DNA of 64,000 bases from Schauerella aestuarii (GTDB taxonomy: Bacteria; Pseudomonadota; Gammaproteobacteria; Burkholderiales; Burkholderiaceae_B). Both the position numbers and the translations under genes were made by a program. Under the pieces are notes generated by a model. The model saw only the letters and a list, made by a program, of their open reading frames with translations, was not told the DNA's origin and did no database searches. The stretch spans positions 248,001 to 312,000 of the forward strand of contig NZ_SIZW01000042.1 in assembly GCF_009866805.1 (NCBI RefSeq). Direction: 5' to 3'. Each line of letters begins with the position of its first letter. The stretch's first letter is position 1. Shown in pieces: positions 34,377 to 43,021 of this stretch.

Positions 34377-34802
34377 GACCAAAGGAGACAGTCGTCTGAT
34401 CCTGCATTTGGGACAAACGTCAATGCGGACGAGGAAAAGACTAGAGCATCAGGCGTAATCTCGGCCCCCGAAGGGCTGTGAGGCCTATGGGCTAAAGATT
34501 TCCGGGTGTGACGCAAGCGTGCGAAGCCGCCACAAAGCAGGCTTAACCCTGACGGACGATAGGCAGTTACGAAAAATTCGAAAAAACGCAATAAAGTCGA
34601 TTCATTTCAACTCTGTAGCATCAGGTATTCAGGTGTTTTCGAGCTTACCTGGGGTTTGTACTGATGTTGCGAAAGTACCAACTTTGCGGGCATCCCCTTT
34701 ACTTCTCAAATATTTGAGTGTTGTAACGGGCTATGAGAAAGCGACGTCAAACGCCGGCATTGTCCGTACGATGCGCCCATACGACGCTTTCGGAATGCTG
34801 GC
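34377..34802. other. Intergenic region with AT-rich stretch and a 14-bp palindrome
   Basis: About 430 bp without a convincing gene. The part around 34560-34680 has about 35-45% G+C, clearly lower than the surroundings. CTCAAATATTTGAG (34705-34718) is a perfect 14-bp palindrome and could be an operator for the small plus-strand gene at 34803 or for the FeeM-like gene. I saw no tRNA and no convincing riboswitch. Confidence 0.4.
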
Positions 34803-34991
34803 ATGGACCCCCTGATCAAAGAATTCTCGCTGTTTTTCGGCCTCTGGCCCATCGCCATCCTGGCTGTTTGGTTTCTGGGTTCATGGTGGAGCCGTGCGGT
34901 AAAGCGTCGTGCTGCGAGCACACGGCTCGATCAGGCGCTGGCGCGGCGAGAGCTGCCCGGCACGGCTCGGACGGCCGCAGCACGCATCTGA
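34803..34991 (+). CDS. Small membrane protein (62 residues), uncharacterised
   Basis: A short frame with one hydrophobic segment (LFFGLWPIAILAVWFLGSWW, about residues 10-29) and a basic tail (RAVKRRAASTRLDQALARRE). Codon third positions are G/C-rich like the neighbours. The ribosome site is weak. It ends 2 bp from the end of the convergent phosphodiesterase gene. It may be a genuine small inner-membrane protein or a chance frame. Confidence 0.45.
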   Translation: MDPLIKEFSLFFGLWPIAILAVWFLGSWWSRAVKRRAASTRLDQALARRELPGTARTAAARI

Positions 34992-34993
34992 CC

Positions 34994-35815
34994 TCATTCG
35001 TCGATCAGGCCCCCATCTTCATGAAAGGGATAGGGCCCTGCGAAGGTTTCGATCACCGCTGCGTGGGTGACCAGTTGGCGCCCATCCCAGCGATGCAGAT
35101 GAAAGCCGGGTGGCTCGAGCCTGAAGGCTGAAGGCCCGGCGGCCGTCAGGTCCAGTGCCACTTGGTGGGCCACGCCAGGGCAGATGCTTGCGACCGTACC
35201 GCCAAACCGCGTAAACACCGTGCGATGCACGTGGCCGCAGATCACCCGCTCGATATTCCGGTAGCCGCGCAGCAACGCGTCGAGTGCATCGCGCCCCTGC
35301 AACAGGCCGATCGCATCCATGTGGGCGATCCCTGTGTCGAACGGCGGATGATGCATGGCGACGAGCGTGGGCGTCTCAGGCGATTCGGCCAGCCGCGCTG
35401 TCAGCCATGCCAACCGGCGCTCGCATAGCGCACCATGGCTTTGTTCCGGTACGGTCGTATCCAACGCAATGATGCGCACCGGGCCCGTCTCGAGCGTGAA
35501 ATGCAGGAAGCCATCCTGACCGGTCAGATAGTCGTGACCCACGAACGCCTCACGCAGGGCGCTGCGGCTGTCGTGATTGCCGGGCATGACGTAATAGGGC
35601 ATCGCCAACAGGTCGAGCATCTGCTTCAAATGCGCATACTCGGCGGGGCGGCCGAAGTCGGTCAGGTCGCCCGACACCAGCACCAGGTCGGGTCGTGGCT
35701 GCATGGCATTCAGCCGTTGCACCGCCGGCGGCAAATAGCGGTCGGTTTCCACGACGCGATAGGCTTTTTGTCCCGGTAGACGAATGTGCAGGTCGGTAAT
35801 CTGGGCGATCAGCAT
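34994..35815 (-). CDS. GpdQ-like calcineurin-type phosphodiesterase
   Basis: A 273-residue metallophosphodiesterase. The metal motifs are ITDLHI, VSGDLTDFGRPAEY, PGNHDSRSALRE, MHHPPFDTG and CGHVHRTVF. The N-terminus MLIAQITDLHIRLPGQKAYR and the phrase SGDLTDFGRPAEYAHLK align well with GpdQ-type glycerophosphodiesterases. These hydrolyse glycerophosphodiesters and some phosphonate or phosphate diesters with two metal ions. It is the last gene of the LacI-ABC operon and overlaps the ATPase gene by 7 bp, which suggests that the importer brings in the phosphodiester it cleaves. Confidence 0.85.
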   Translation of the reverse strand: MLIAQITDLHIRLPGQKAYRVVETDRYLPPAVQRLNAMQPRPDLVLVSGDLTDFGRPAEYAHLKQMLDLLAMPYYVMPGNHDSRSALREAFVGHDYLTGQDGFLHFTLETGPVRIIALDTTVPEQSHGALCERRLAWLTARLAESPETPTLVAMHHPPFDTGIAHMDAIGLLQGRDALDALLRGYRNIERVICGHVHRTVFTRFGGTVASICPGVAHQVALDLTAAGPSAFRLEPPGFHLHRWDGRQLVTHAAVIETFAGPYPFHEDGGLIDE

Positions 35816-36843
35816 GGCAGGCTCGAGGGGGTGGGCGACGCAGGGGCGGGTGTGACGGGCGGTGTGACGGGCGTCAGGCGCACGCCGATACGCGCGCCCG
35901 CAACGTAGGGACTATCGGGCGGCGCGATCACCGGAAAGGCCTGGCCATCGTCCAGGCGCACTTCGTAGCGGATCGTGTTGCCCAAGAAAAAACGATCGAC
36001 GATCGTGGCCTGCAGCCCGGTGGTGGGCATCAGCGACGCCTCATGCGGCCGGAAGTGCAGCGCCGCGTCGCCTGCAATCAGCACGTCGTCATGCAGCGCA
36101 CCGCGCACGGTGCACAGCGTGCCCAGGAATGAGGCCACGAATGGCGTGGCGGGCTGGCGATACAGCGACTCGGCGGTGCCGAGTTGCTCAAGCCGCCCGG
36201 CCGACATGACGGCGATGCGGTCGCCCAGCATCATCGCTTCGTCCTGGTCGTGCGTGACGATCACGGTCGTAATGCGCAACGCGCGCAGCATCTGCGCCAG
36301 TTCCACGCGCAGGTGTTCGCGTAGTTTGGCGTCCAGCGCCGTGAGCGGCTCATCGAGCAGCAGCACGCGCGGCTCGATCGCCAATGCACGGGCAAGCGCC
36401 ACACGCTGGCGCTGCCCGCCGGAGAGCTGCGTAATGCGCCGATCGGCGAAGTCCTGCAAGCGAACCCGTTCGAGCATTTCGCGCGCTCGCGCATCGCGCT
36501 TGGCGGCAGGCCAGCCCCGCACGCGCAAGCCATAGGCGGCATTCTCCAGCACGCTCATATTGGGAAACAGGGCGTAGTTCTGGAACACGACCCCAATGCC
36601 GCGGCGTTCGGGCGGTTGGGCCGCCACGTCCTCGCCATCGAGCAGAATCGTACCGCCGCGATCCGGCGTTTCCAGGCCGCAGATCATGCGCAGCAGGGTG
36701 GTTTTGCCGCAGCCGGAAGGTCCCAGCAAGGCGAGGATCTCGCCGCCGGGGATGTCCAGATCGACCGGGTGCAGGGCGCGCGTGCCGTCGGGCCAGGTTT
36801 TGGCGCAGGCACGCAGGGCCACGTTCACAGGAGGCGTCGTCAT
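35809..36843 (-). CDS. ABC importer ATP-binding protein (PotA/FbpC family)
   Basis: A 344-residue ATPase with Walker A GPSGCGKTTL, Q-loop VFQNYALFPNMSVLEN, signature LSGGQRQRVALARAL, Walker B VLLLDEPLTALD and switch HDQDEA. A C-terminal TOBE-like domain follows (about residues 255-330), as in importers for polyamines, iron or phosphonates. It sits between the two permeases and the GpdQ-like gene. It overlaps both neighbours. Confidence 0.92.
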   Translation of the reverse strand: MTTPPVNVALRACAKTWPDGTRALHPVDLDIPGGEILALLGPSGCGKTTLLRMICGLETPDRGGTILLDGEDVAAQPPERRGIGVVFQNYALFPNMSVLENAAYGLRVRGWPAAKRDARAREMLERVRLQDFADRRITQLSGGQRQRVALARALAIEPRVLLLDEPLTALDAKLREHLRVELAQMLRALRITTVIVTHDQDEAMMLGDRIAVMSAGRLEQLGTAESLYRQPATPFVASFLGTLCTVRGALHDDVLIAGDAALHFRPHEASLMPTTGLQATIVDRFFLGNTIRYEVRLDDGQAFPVIAPPDSPYVAGARIGVRLTPVTPPVTPAPASPTPSSLPC

Positions 36844-37682
36844 AGGGAAGTCGCGCGAGGCGCAGTGGGAAAAGTGTTGGCGCGGTTACCGCGTGCGCCC
36901 AGCCATTGCAGGCCGATCAGGAGCGGCATCAGAAGCACCAGGAAGATGAGGGTGTAGGCCGAGGCGATCTCGAGCCGCATCGACGCATAGCTGTCGGCCA
37001 GGCCCACGGGCAACGTTTTTGTGAGTGGGGTGTGCAGCAGCCACGTGAGATTGAATTCGCCGATCGACAAGGTGAGTACCGTCAGGGCACCGCTCACGAT
37101 GCCAGGCGCGGCATTGGGGACGATCAACGTCAGGAACCGGACGATCGGCCGTGCCCCCAGTGTGGCAGCGGCCTGGTCCAGCGCGGGCAGGTCGCGCCCC
37201 TGCATCGTGGCGCCGGCGGCCCGCACCATGAAGGGCAGCGTGAAGAGCACATGGCCGATGACGATGAAGGCCGTGCTGGCCCGAAGGCCGCCCACGGTGC
37301 CCCACGACACGATGAGGGCCAGCGCCGTGGCCAGACCCGGTACGGCGACCGGCAGCGTGATCAACTCTTCGATTGCGCGCGCCAGCCGGCCGCGCATCAA
37401 CGTCAGGATCCAGGCCAACGGCACCCCGACGAGCGTGACGATGGCCAGGGTGGAAAGCGCCACGATCAGCGTACGCCAGAGCGTATCGGCATAAAGCGCC
37501 CATACCTCGGCAATCCAGCGCAACGTGAGCCCGCTTTTCAAGCCGACGAAATAGTTTTGCGTCACGCCTGCCAGGAGCGAAAAAATCACGGGCACGATGA
37601 GGAAGGCGACCACGAGCAGCGTGATGACAAGCCCGAGGCGGGAGTCCCAACGCGATTGGGTGGCGGCACGCGGGGCGCTCAT
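36840..37682 (-). CDS. ABC importer permease (second)
   Basis: A 280-residue permease with six predicted membrane segments. The coupling motif is LDQAAATLGARPIVRFLTLIVPNAAPGI. It is the PotC/FbpB-like partner. The start at 37682 overlaps the first permease gene by 4 bp (ATGA), and the stop overlaps the ATPase start by 4 bp. The frame is open far upstream through the first permease gene; that is not a fusion. Confidence 0.9.
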   Translation of the reverse strand: MSAPRAATQSRWDSRLGLVITLLVVAFLIVPVIFSLLAGVTQNYFVGLKSGLTLRWIAEVWALYADTLWRTLIVALSTLAIVTLVGVPLAWILTLMRGRLARAIEELITLPVAVPGLATALALIVSWGTVGGLRASTAFIVIGHVLFTLPFMVRAAGATMQGRDLPALDQAAATLGARPIVRFLTLIVPNAAPGIVSGALTVLTLSIGEFNLTWLLHTPLTKTLPVGLADSYASMRLEIASAYTLIFLVLLMPLLIGLQWLGARGNRANTFPTAPRATSL

Positions 37683-38500
37683 GCTCCACCCCCCGCACGG
37701 GCACCGCGCCCGGCGATCGCTTGCGCGCCATACAACACTGCCCAGGTGACGGCACCCAGTACGATCGAGAGCGCAGCCGCCACCGGGATGTTGGCGTAGT
37801 TGGTGAATTCGTTGTAGATGGTCATCGGTAGCACATCGATTTGGGTGCCTAAGGTAAACACGGTGCCGAATGCGCCCATGCTGGTGGCGAAGCACATTGC
37901 GCCAGCTGCCGTGACCGCGGGTGCAAGCGCGGGCAGTTCGATATCCATGAAGCGCCGCCACGGTCCGGCACCCAATGTCTGGCCGGCCTCGAGCAGGCTG
38001 GTATCGATGCCTTCGGCCGCCGCCGTCAGCACGCCCACGGCACGCGGCAACGAGAAATAGAGATAGCCGAGAAACAAGCCCGCCATGCCGTAGGCGAAGA
38101 CGATGGGCTCCGCGCCCACCGCCCGTGCCGCCTGGCCCACCACGCCTTGGCGCCCGCCCAGAAGGATGATGAGAAAGCCCACCACCACCCCTGGGAATGC
38201 CAGGGGAAAGGCGATCAGTCCCATGACGAGACGACGTCCCGGGAAATGGGGATGCCGGGCAAGAAAACGTCCGACCGGCACCGCCAGGATCACCGTGAGC
38301 AGACTTGCGCCCAACGAGAGGCCGACAGTGTTGAACAGGCTGCGCCAGTAGCGCAGGTCCGTCAGCACGTGCATATAGGCAGCGCGCCCATCGATCTCGT
38401 GCGCGCCGAGCGTGGCCAGCTTGACCATCGGCAGCAGCCAGAACGCAGTGAAAAGTGCGGCCGCAGGCGCCGCAAACCATCGCCAGCCACGCAGTCGCAT
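37679..38500 (-). CDS. ABC importer permease (first)
   Basis: A 273-residue permease with about six membrane segments and the coupling motif LLEAGQTLGAGPWRRFMDIELPALAPAV. The start at 38500 is one base after the binding-protein stop and gives MRLRGWRWFAAPAAALFTAFW, a normal first membrane segment. It pairs with the next permease. Confidence 0.9.
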   Translation of the reverse strand: MRLRGWRWFAAPAAALFTAFWLLPMVKLATLGAHEIDGRAAYMHVLTDLRYWRSLFNTVGLSLGASLLTVILAVPVGRFLARHPHFPGRRLVMGLIAFPLAFPGVVVGFLIILLGGRQGVVGQAARAVGAEPIVFAYGMAGLFLGYLYFSLPRAVGVLTAAAEGIDTSLLEAGQTLGAGPWRRFMDIELPALAPAVTAAGAMCFATSMGAFGTVFTLGTQIDVLPMTIYNEFTNYANIPVAAALSIVLGAVTWAVLYGAQAIAGRGARAGGGA

Positions 38501-38501
38501 A

Positions 38502-39533
38502 TCAGTTGATTTCCTTGGCATAACGCTCTGAGAAGCCGCGCTGCGCCGCCGCCATCTGGGCGTAATCGACCGTGCCGGCGCGCGCATAGTCGGCGGCGGG
38601 CAGGAATTTCTTCTCGGCTTCGGGCGACACCGTGCCGGCACGTACCGGCCGCAGGAAGGCATTGGCCCAGATGGCCTGGCCTTCATCGGACAACGTGAAG
38701 TCCAGTACCTTCTTGCCGTTCTCGGCATGCGGTGCGTTGGCCACGAGGCTCATCACGTAAGGCACGGCGATGGTGCCTTCGCTCGGGATCACAAAGGCCA
38801 CGTTGGCGCTGTCCTTGTACTTGGCGCGGTAGGCGTTGAAGTCGTAATCGATCAGGATCGGGATTTCGCCCGACAGATTACGGGCATACGCTGTTTGCTT
38901 GGGCACGATCGGCTGATTGGCACGCATCTTCTTGAACCACTCGAAGCCCGGGCCGAAGTTGTCCAGCGTGCCGCCCATCGCGCGATTGACGGCCACCGCG
39001 CCCACGTAGCCGACGAATGCCGAAGCCGGATCCAGATAACCCACCATGCCCTTGTATTCCGGCTTGAGCAGATCGGCCCAGGATTGCGGCACGGGCTTGC
39101 CGTTCAAGGCGTCCACATTGACCATGAAGCCCAGCGTGCCCGAATGGATGGCGAACCATTTGCCATCCGGATCCTTCATGCCCGTCGGGATCTGATCCCA
39201 GAGCGCCGGCTTATAGGCTTGAGTGAGGCCGTCGCGATCGGCCTGAATGCCGAAGGTCACGCCGTAATACACGACGTCGGCGACCGGGTTGGCCTTTTCC
39301 GCGGCCATGGAGGCCAGGGATTGGCCCGAGTTCTTGTTGTCGGCCGGCACGTTGATGCCGGTCTTGGCCTTGATGGCCTTCAGTTGTGTGCTCCAATCGG
39401 CCCATTCGGGCGGGCAGTTGTAGCAAATGGCGTTTTCCTGAGCCTGTACCGGCGCATGCAACGCGAAGAGCGTGGCGGCCAGCATCGAGGCGCGCAGCAG
39501 TGTCGATGAGATCGAAGTCATGATGGGAGTCAT
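38502..39533 (-). CDS. ABC importer periplasmic binding protein (PotD/iron/phosphonate type)
   Basis: A 343-residue exported binding protein. The signal peptide ends near APVQAQE. The mature part begins with a cysteine pair (ENAICYNCPPEWADW), then follows the SBP_bac type fold with ADVVYYGVTFGIQADRDG, SGTLGFMVNVDALNG, PQSWADLLKPEYKGMVGYLDP and IPILIDYDFNAYRA. The ATG at 39533 overlaps the LacI stop (ATGA); a second ATG at 39521 is also possible. The substrate is unknown, possibly a phosphodiester given the last gene of the operon. Confidence 0.9.
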   Translation of the reverse strand: MTPIMTSISSTLLRASMLAATLFALHAPVQAQENAICYNCPPEWADWSTQLKAIKAKTGINVPADNKNSGQSLASMAAEKANPVADVVYYGVTFGIQADRDGLTQAYKPALWDQIPTGMKDPDGKWFAIHSGTLGFMVNVDALNGKPVPQSWADLLKPEYKGMVGYLDPASAFVGYVGAVAVNRAMGGTLDNFGPGFEWFKKMRANQPIVPKQTAYARNLSGEIPILIDYDFNAYRAKYKDSANVAFVIPSEGTIAVPYVMSLVANAPHAENGKKVLDFTLSDEGQAIWANAFLRPVRAGTVSPEAEKKFLPAADYARAGTVDYAQMAAAQRGFSERYAKEIN

Positions 39534-40555
39534 TCCACAAGGTGAGCAGGGCGGATGGGGGCGGCGGCAACGGTGCCGCCGGCAATGAAACGGTGCGGCA
39601 AGCACCGGGAAACAAGGGGGGCGCCCAGCAAGGCGCCGAGCAACAGATCGCAGGCCAAGGCACCGATATCGCGGCTGGGTTGCGCCAGGCTGGCAAGCGG
39701 CGGCACCATGTGGGCGCCGAACGGCACGCCGTCGAAGCCGCATACCGATAAATCGCGGGGCACGTGCTGTCCCAATGCGCTGACGGCGGCGATGACCGCA
39801 GCGGCCAGCAGGTCGTTGGAACAGAACATCGCGGTGGGTGCCGAGGGACCCTCGAGCGCATCGGCCAGCGTGGTGCTGCACGCTTCGGTATGCGACGGCA
39901 ATTCAATATGGCACGGTGCCGGCAATCCCAGGCGGCGCGCGGCGCGCCGCGCGCCGTCGAGCCGCAGGCCGGCTCGGTCGGACGCGGCCAGCGGGCCGGT
40001 TACCACGGCGATGGTGTGGTGCCCGAGCGCGGCGAGGGCCGCGATCACATCCTCGGCGGCGCGTGCGTTGTCGACCGATACACAAGGATGGATGGCGGAC
40101 TCGTTGTAGGCCAGCACGTACGGCACGCCGCCTGCCGCAATCTGCTCGAGCACCGGGTTGCGCACGGTGTGCGTCACCGTGACGACGATGCCCTCCACGC
40201 GATGGTCGAGCAGCAGGCTCACCGCATCGCGCTCGCGCTGGCGGTCGTATCCGGTGGTGGTCACCATCACGCTGTAGCCATCGCTACGCGCCCGCGCCTC
40301 GGCGCCTTCGAAGCACTCGGCAAACACCGGATTGATCAGCGTGGGCAGCACCAGTCCCAAGGTTCGGGTGCTGCCCGAGCGCAAACTGCTGCCGACGCGA
40401 TTGGGGCGAAAGCCCGCGTCATGTGCGACCGAGAGGATGCGGGCAAGCGTTTGCGGGTTGACCAGTTGCGGCTGATTGAACGCGCGCGACACCGTCGCCG
40501 GCGACACCTGGGCGGTGCGGGCAATGTCGAGAATGGAGGCACGCGGCGAGGTCAA
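39530..40555 (-). CDS. LacI family transcriptional regulator
   Basis: A regulator with an N-terminal LacI helix-turn-helix (ILDIARTAQVSPATVSRAFNQPQLVNPQTLARI) and a sugar-binding-protein-like effector domain (TLGLVLPTLINPVFAECFEGAEA...CGFDGVPFG). I chose a TTG start at 40555, which gives MTSPRASILDIAR and 341 residues, the family's usual length. ATG codons exist farther upstream (up to 40723) but would add a 56-residue tail unlike the family and would place the operator at 40579 inside the gene. It heads the ABC/GpdQ operon and probably controls it and itself. Confidence 0.85.
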   Translation of the reverse strand: MTSPRASILDIARTAQVSPATVSRAFNQPQLVNPQTLARILSVAHDAGFRPNRVGSSLRSGSTRTLGLVLPTLINPVFAECFEGAEARARSDGYSVMVTTTGYDRQRERDAVSLLLDHRVEGIVVTVTHTVRNPVLEQIAAGGVPYVLAYNESAIHPCVSVDNARAAEDVIAALAALGHHTIAVVTGPLAASDRAGLRLDGARRAARRLGLPAPCHIELPSHTEACSTTLADALEGPSAPTAMFCSNDLLAAAVIAAVSALGQHVPRDLSVCGFDGVPFGAHMVPPLASLAQPSRDIGALACDLLLGALLGAPLVSRCLPHRFIAGGTVAAAPIRPAHLVE

Positions 40556-40578
40556 GGCAAGATCCCGGATCAATGAGC

Positions 40579-40592
40579 TGAAAACGTTTTCA
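40579..40592. promoter_or_regulatory. LacI/GalR-type operator
   Basis: TGAAAACGTTTTCA is a perfect 14-bp palindrome with the central CG typical of LacI-family operators. It lies 24 bp upstream of the proposed LacI start, in the promoter of the LacI-ABC-GpdQ operon, so autoregulation is the simplest reading. Confidence 0.75.
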
Positions 40593-40707
40593 TCGTAGGG
40601 GTCCGGTATGACATCGCCGTGTCGAAACGATGACAGTTCGATGTCAATGCGAGGGCAGGCAGCGACATCGGCATGCGGTGCGGACATGAAGGCGGCGAGG
40701 GCACAAG

Positions 40708-40740
40708 CATGCTGTACGTACATGTTGTACGTACAGCATG
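40708..40740. promoter_or_regulatory. 33-bp inverted repeat, candidate operator of the permease-kinase-PdxA2 operon
   Basis: CATGCTGTACGTACA (40708-40722) and TGTACGTACAGCATG (40726-40740) are perfect 15-bp inverted copies separated by three bases. Each arm contains the ten-base palindrome TGTACGTACA. It sits 63 bp before the permease start codon. The last gene of that operon is a GntR/HutC-type regulator, the likely ligand-responsive repressor of this site. The site also lies upstream of the LacI gene on the other strand. Confidence 0.75.
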
Positions 40741-40802
40741 TACAATCGCGGCTACTTTCAAATGGAAGCCGGGCACTCGCCCCGGCAGTGTGGAGACATC
40801 AC

Positions 40803-41810
40803 ATGACGCAAGAACGATCACGGTTGCCGATTTACGCCACCATGCAACGCATTCCGGGTGGCCTGATGCTGTTGCCGCTCATCCTGGGCGCCATCATCGG
40901 CACCTTCGCACCCGACGCGCTGGGTATCGGCGGATTTACCACGGCGCTCTTCAAGAACAGCGCGCTGCCGCTGATCGCATTGCTGATTTTCGCCACCGGC
41001 ACCCAGGTCAATATGCGCACCGGCGGTCCCGTGCTGGCAACGGCCGGCACCATCCTGCTGATGAAGACCATCGTGCCCGCCACGCTGATCATCATCCTGG
41101 CTCGTTTCGTGGGGTTGGACGGCATCTGGGGCGTATCGATTCTGGCGATGCTCGCCGCCTTCGACAACAGCAATGGCGGCCTGTGGCTCGCTTATACCGG
41201 TCAGTACGGCGAAGCGCGCGACCGCGGCGCGTACGTGGCGAGTGCCGTGAATGACGGGCCATTTTTCAGCCTGTTGTTCCTGGGTGCATCGGGCATGGCC
41301 GATATTCCGCTGATCGCGTTCGTTGCGGCGCTCGTGCCATTTCTGTTGGGCGTGGCCGTGGGCAATCTGGATGTGCAATGGCGCAATGTGCTCAAGCCTG
41401 TGCCGAATATCGTCATCCCGTTTTTTGCATTTGCGCTGGGCACCGGGATCAACCTGAGTTCGATCGTTTCGGGCGGCATCACAGGCCTGATCCTGGGTTT
41501 GATCATCAGCCCCATCACCGGCGGTTTCGTCTACCTCGGCTACCGCTATATCTTGCGCCGCGGCGGCAAGAGCGGACTGGGGTTCGCGGCAGGCACAACG
41601 GCCGGCAACGCGATTGCGACCCCTGCGGTCGTGGCCGCGGCCGATCCCACGTTCCAGCAGTACGTAGGCACGGCGACGGCACAGGTGGCCGCGTGCGTGT
41701 TGATTTCCAGCATCCTGGCACCGATTCTGGCGTCGTACTTCCTTAAGCGTGCGGGTGAGTTGAAGCCGGTGACCGAGGATCTGAGCAATCCGGCGGAGGC
41801 ACGGCTATGA
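40803..41810 (+). CDS. 2-keto-3-deoxygluconate permease family transporter
   Basis: A 335-residue inner-membrane transporter of the KdgT family with about ten hydrophobic segments. Marks are MQRIPGGLMLLPLILGAIIGTFAP near the N-terminus and LAAFDNSNGGLWLAYTGQYG, NDGPFFSLLFLG, AGTTAGNAIATPAVVAAADP. The start at 40803 follows GGAGAC. In clusters with a DUF1537 kinase and PdxA2 such permeases are thought to carry D-threonate or another four-carbon sugar acid. The stop overlaps the kinase start (ATGA). Confidence 0.88.
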   Translation: MTQERSRLPIYATMQRIPGGLMLLPLILGAIIGTFAPDALGIGGFTTALFKNSALPLIALLIFATGTQVNMRTGGPVLATAGTILLMKTIVPATLIIILARFVGLDGIWGVSILAMLAAFDNSNGGLWLAYTGQYGEARDRGAYVASAVNDGPFFSLLFLGASGMADIPLIAFVAALVPFLLGVAVGNLDVQWRNVLKPVPNIVIPFFAFALGTGINLSSIVSGGITGLILGLIISPITGGFVYLGYRYILRRGGKSGLGFAAGTTAGNAIATPAVVAAADPTFQQYVGTATAQVAACVLISSILAPILASYFLKRAGELKPVTEDLSNPAEARL

Positions 41811-43021
41811 CAGTAAGAATCGCAATCGTTGCAGATGATTTGACCGGTGCCGGCGACTCCGCCGTGCAGTTCGTGCGTGCCGGCTGGCGGACCCACCTGG
41901 CGATGGGCGATGCCGCGGCGGCGCTGGCGCACGCCAAGACCACGGATGTGGAAGCGATTGCCGTCACGACGCACACGCGGGCCATGAACGCCGAGGACGC
42001 GTCGGCCGTGATCGCGCAGGAAATGCAGCGCTTGAAGGCGGCAGGCGTGAGCCGGGTGTACAAGAAGGTCGATTCCACCCTGCGCGGCCCCTTTCGCGCC
42101 GAGATCGAAAGCGCGCGTGCCGCGTGGGGGCGCGACGCAATCGCGGTGGTGTGCCCGGCGTTTCCCGCCACGGGCCGCACCGTCAAGGATGGTGTATTGA
42201 TGGTGGGCGAAGTGCCCGTCACGCAGACGTCGGCCGCGTCCGACCCGGTGACGCCGGTGACCGAGGCACATATTCCAACCTTGCTCGGCGGCGTGGGCAT
42301 TGCCGCGGTGCCGGGCGATACGCCACAGGCGCTGGCCGACCGCATTGCACAAGCCGGACCGGTGGTCGTGGTGGACGCCGTCACGGCGGAAGATCTCGAT
42401 CTCCTGGCCCAGGCCATTGTTTGCCTGGGCGATCGCGCGTTGCCGGTCGGTGCCGGCGGACTGGCGATTCCGCTGGCGCGTCTGTGGGCGGGCGAAGCCA
42501 GCCGCGGCGTGATCGTGGTGCTAGTGACGTCGCAACATTCGGCCGCGCGCGCGCAGGCTGAGGCCCTGCGGGCGGACGGCGCACGCGTCTTCATGCCGAC
42601 GCTGGCGCAGTTGGCCGATACCGACGCCTGGCTCGAATTCAAGGAAAGCACGTTGGCCGCGCTGGACGATCTCGCGGCCGCCGACACGGCACTCGTGCTT
42701 GCACCGGACGGCCGACTCGAAGGTTTGCATTCGGATCGTGTTGCCGAGAAATTAGGCGCGCTGACAGCCGCCGTGGTACGCCGTGCGCATGCCGCCGGCG
42801 TGGTCGCCACGGGTGGCGATGGGGCGCGTCAGGTCGTAAACGAATTGGGCGCAAATGGCGTCGCACTGATCGACGAGGTGACCGGCGGTATGCCGATCGG
42901 CACGTTGACGGGCGGTGCCAGCGCAGGCCTGCCGGTGGTCACGAAGGCGGGTGGTTTTGGTGGTGACGATGTTCTGGTACGCGCCGTGCGCGCGATCCGG
43001 GAAAGGAGATTTTCTGTATGA
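41807..43021 (+). CDS. dtnK: Four-carbon acid sugar kinase (DUF1537; D-threonate kinase type)
   Basis: A 404-residue kinase of the DUF1537 family. The N-terminal sugar-acid-binding half starts IAIVADDLTGAGDSAVQFVRAG and has KKVDSTLRGPF. The C-terminal nucleotide-binding half has VATGGDGARQVV and PIGTLTGGASAGLPVVTKAGGFG. The pairing with PdxA2 in the same operon matches the D-threonate pathway described for Ralstonia and other bacteria, so D-threonate is the best guess. D-erythronate or L-threonate kinases have other neighbours. It overlaps both flanking genes. Confidence 0.85.
   Translation: MTVRIAIVADDLTGAGDSAVQFVRAGWRTHLAMGDAAAALAHAKTTDVEAIAVTTHTRAMNAEDASAVIAQEMQRLKAAGVSRVYKKVDSTLRGPFRAEIESARAAWGRDAIAVVCPAFPATGRTVKDGVLMVGEVPVTQTSAASDPVTPVTEAHIPTLLGGVGIAAVPGDTPQALADRIAQAGPVVVVDAVTAEDLDLLAQAIVCLGDRALPVGAGGLAIPLARLWAGEASRGVIVVLVTSQHSAARAQAEALRADGARVFMPTLAQLADTDAWLEFKESTLAALDDLAAADTALVLAPDGRLEGLHSDRVAEKLGALTAAVVRRAHAAGVVATGGDGARQVVNELGANGVALIDEVTGGMPIGTLTGGASAGLPVVTKAGGFGGDDVLVRAVRAIRERRFSV

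Noticed and set aside
34490-34575. Possible c-di-GMP-I (GEMM) riboswitch, suggested by GTGACGCAAGCG and CACAAAGCAGG
   Set aside because: Neither the first hairpin with its GNRA loop nor the second hairpin with the GGTAGC/GGTTACC pairing could be built, and the key GCAAAGC core is one base short.
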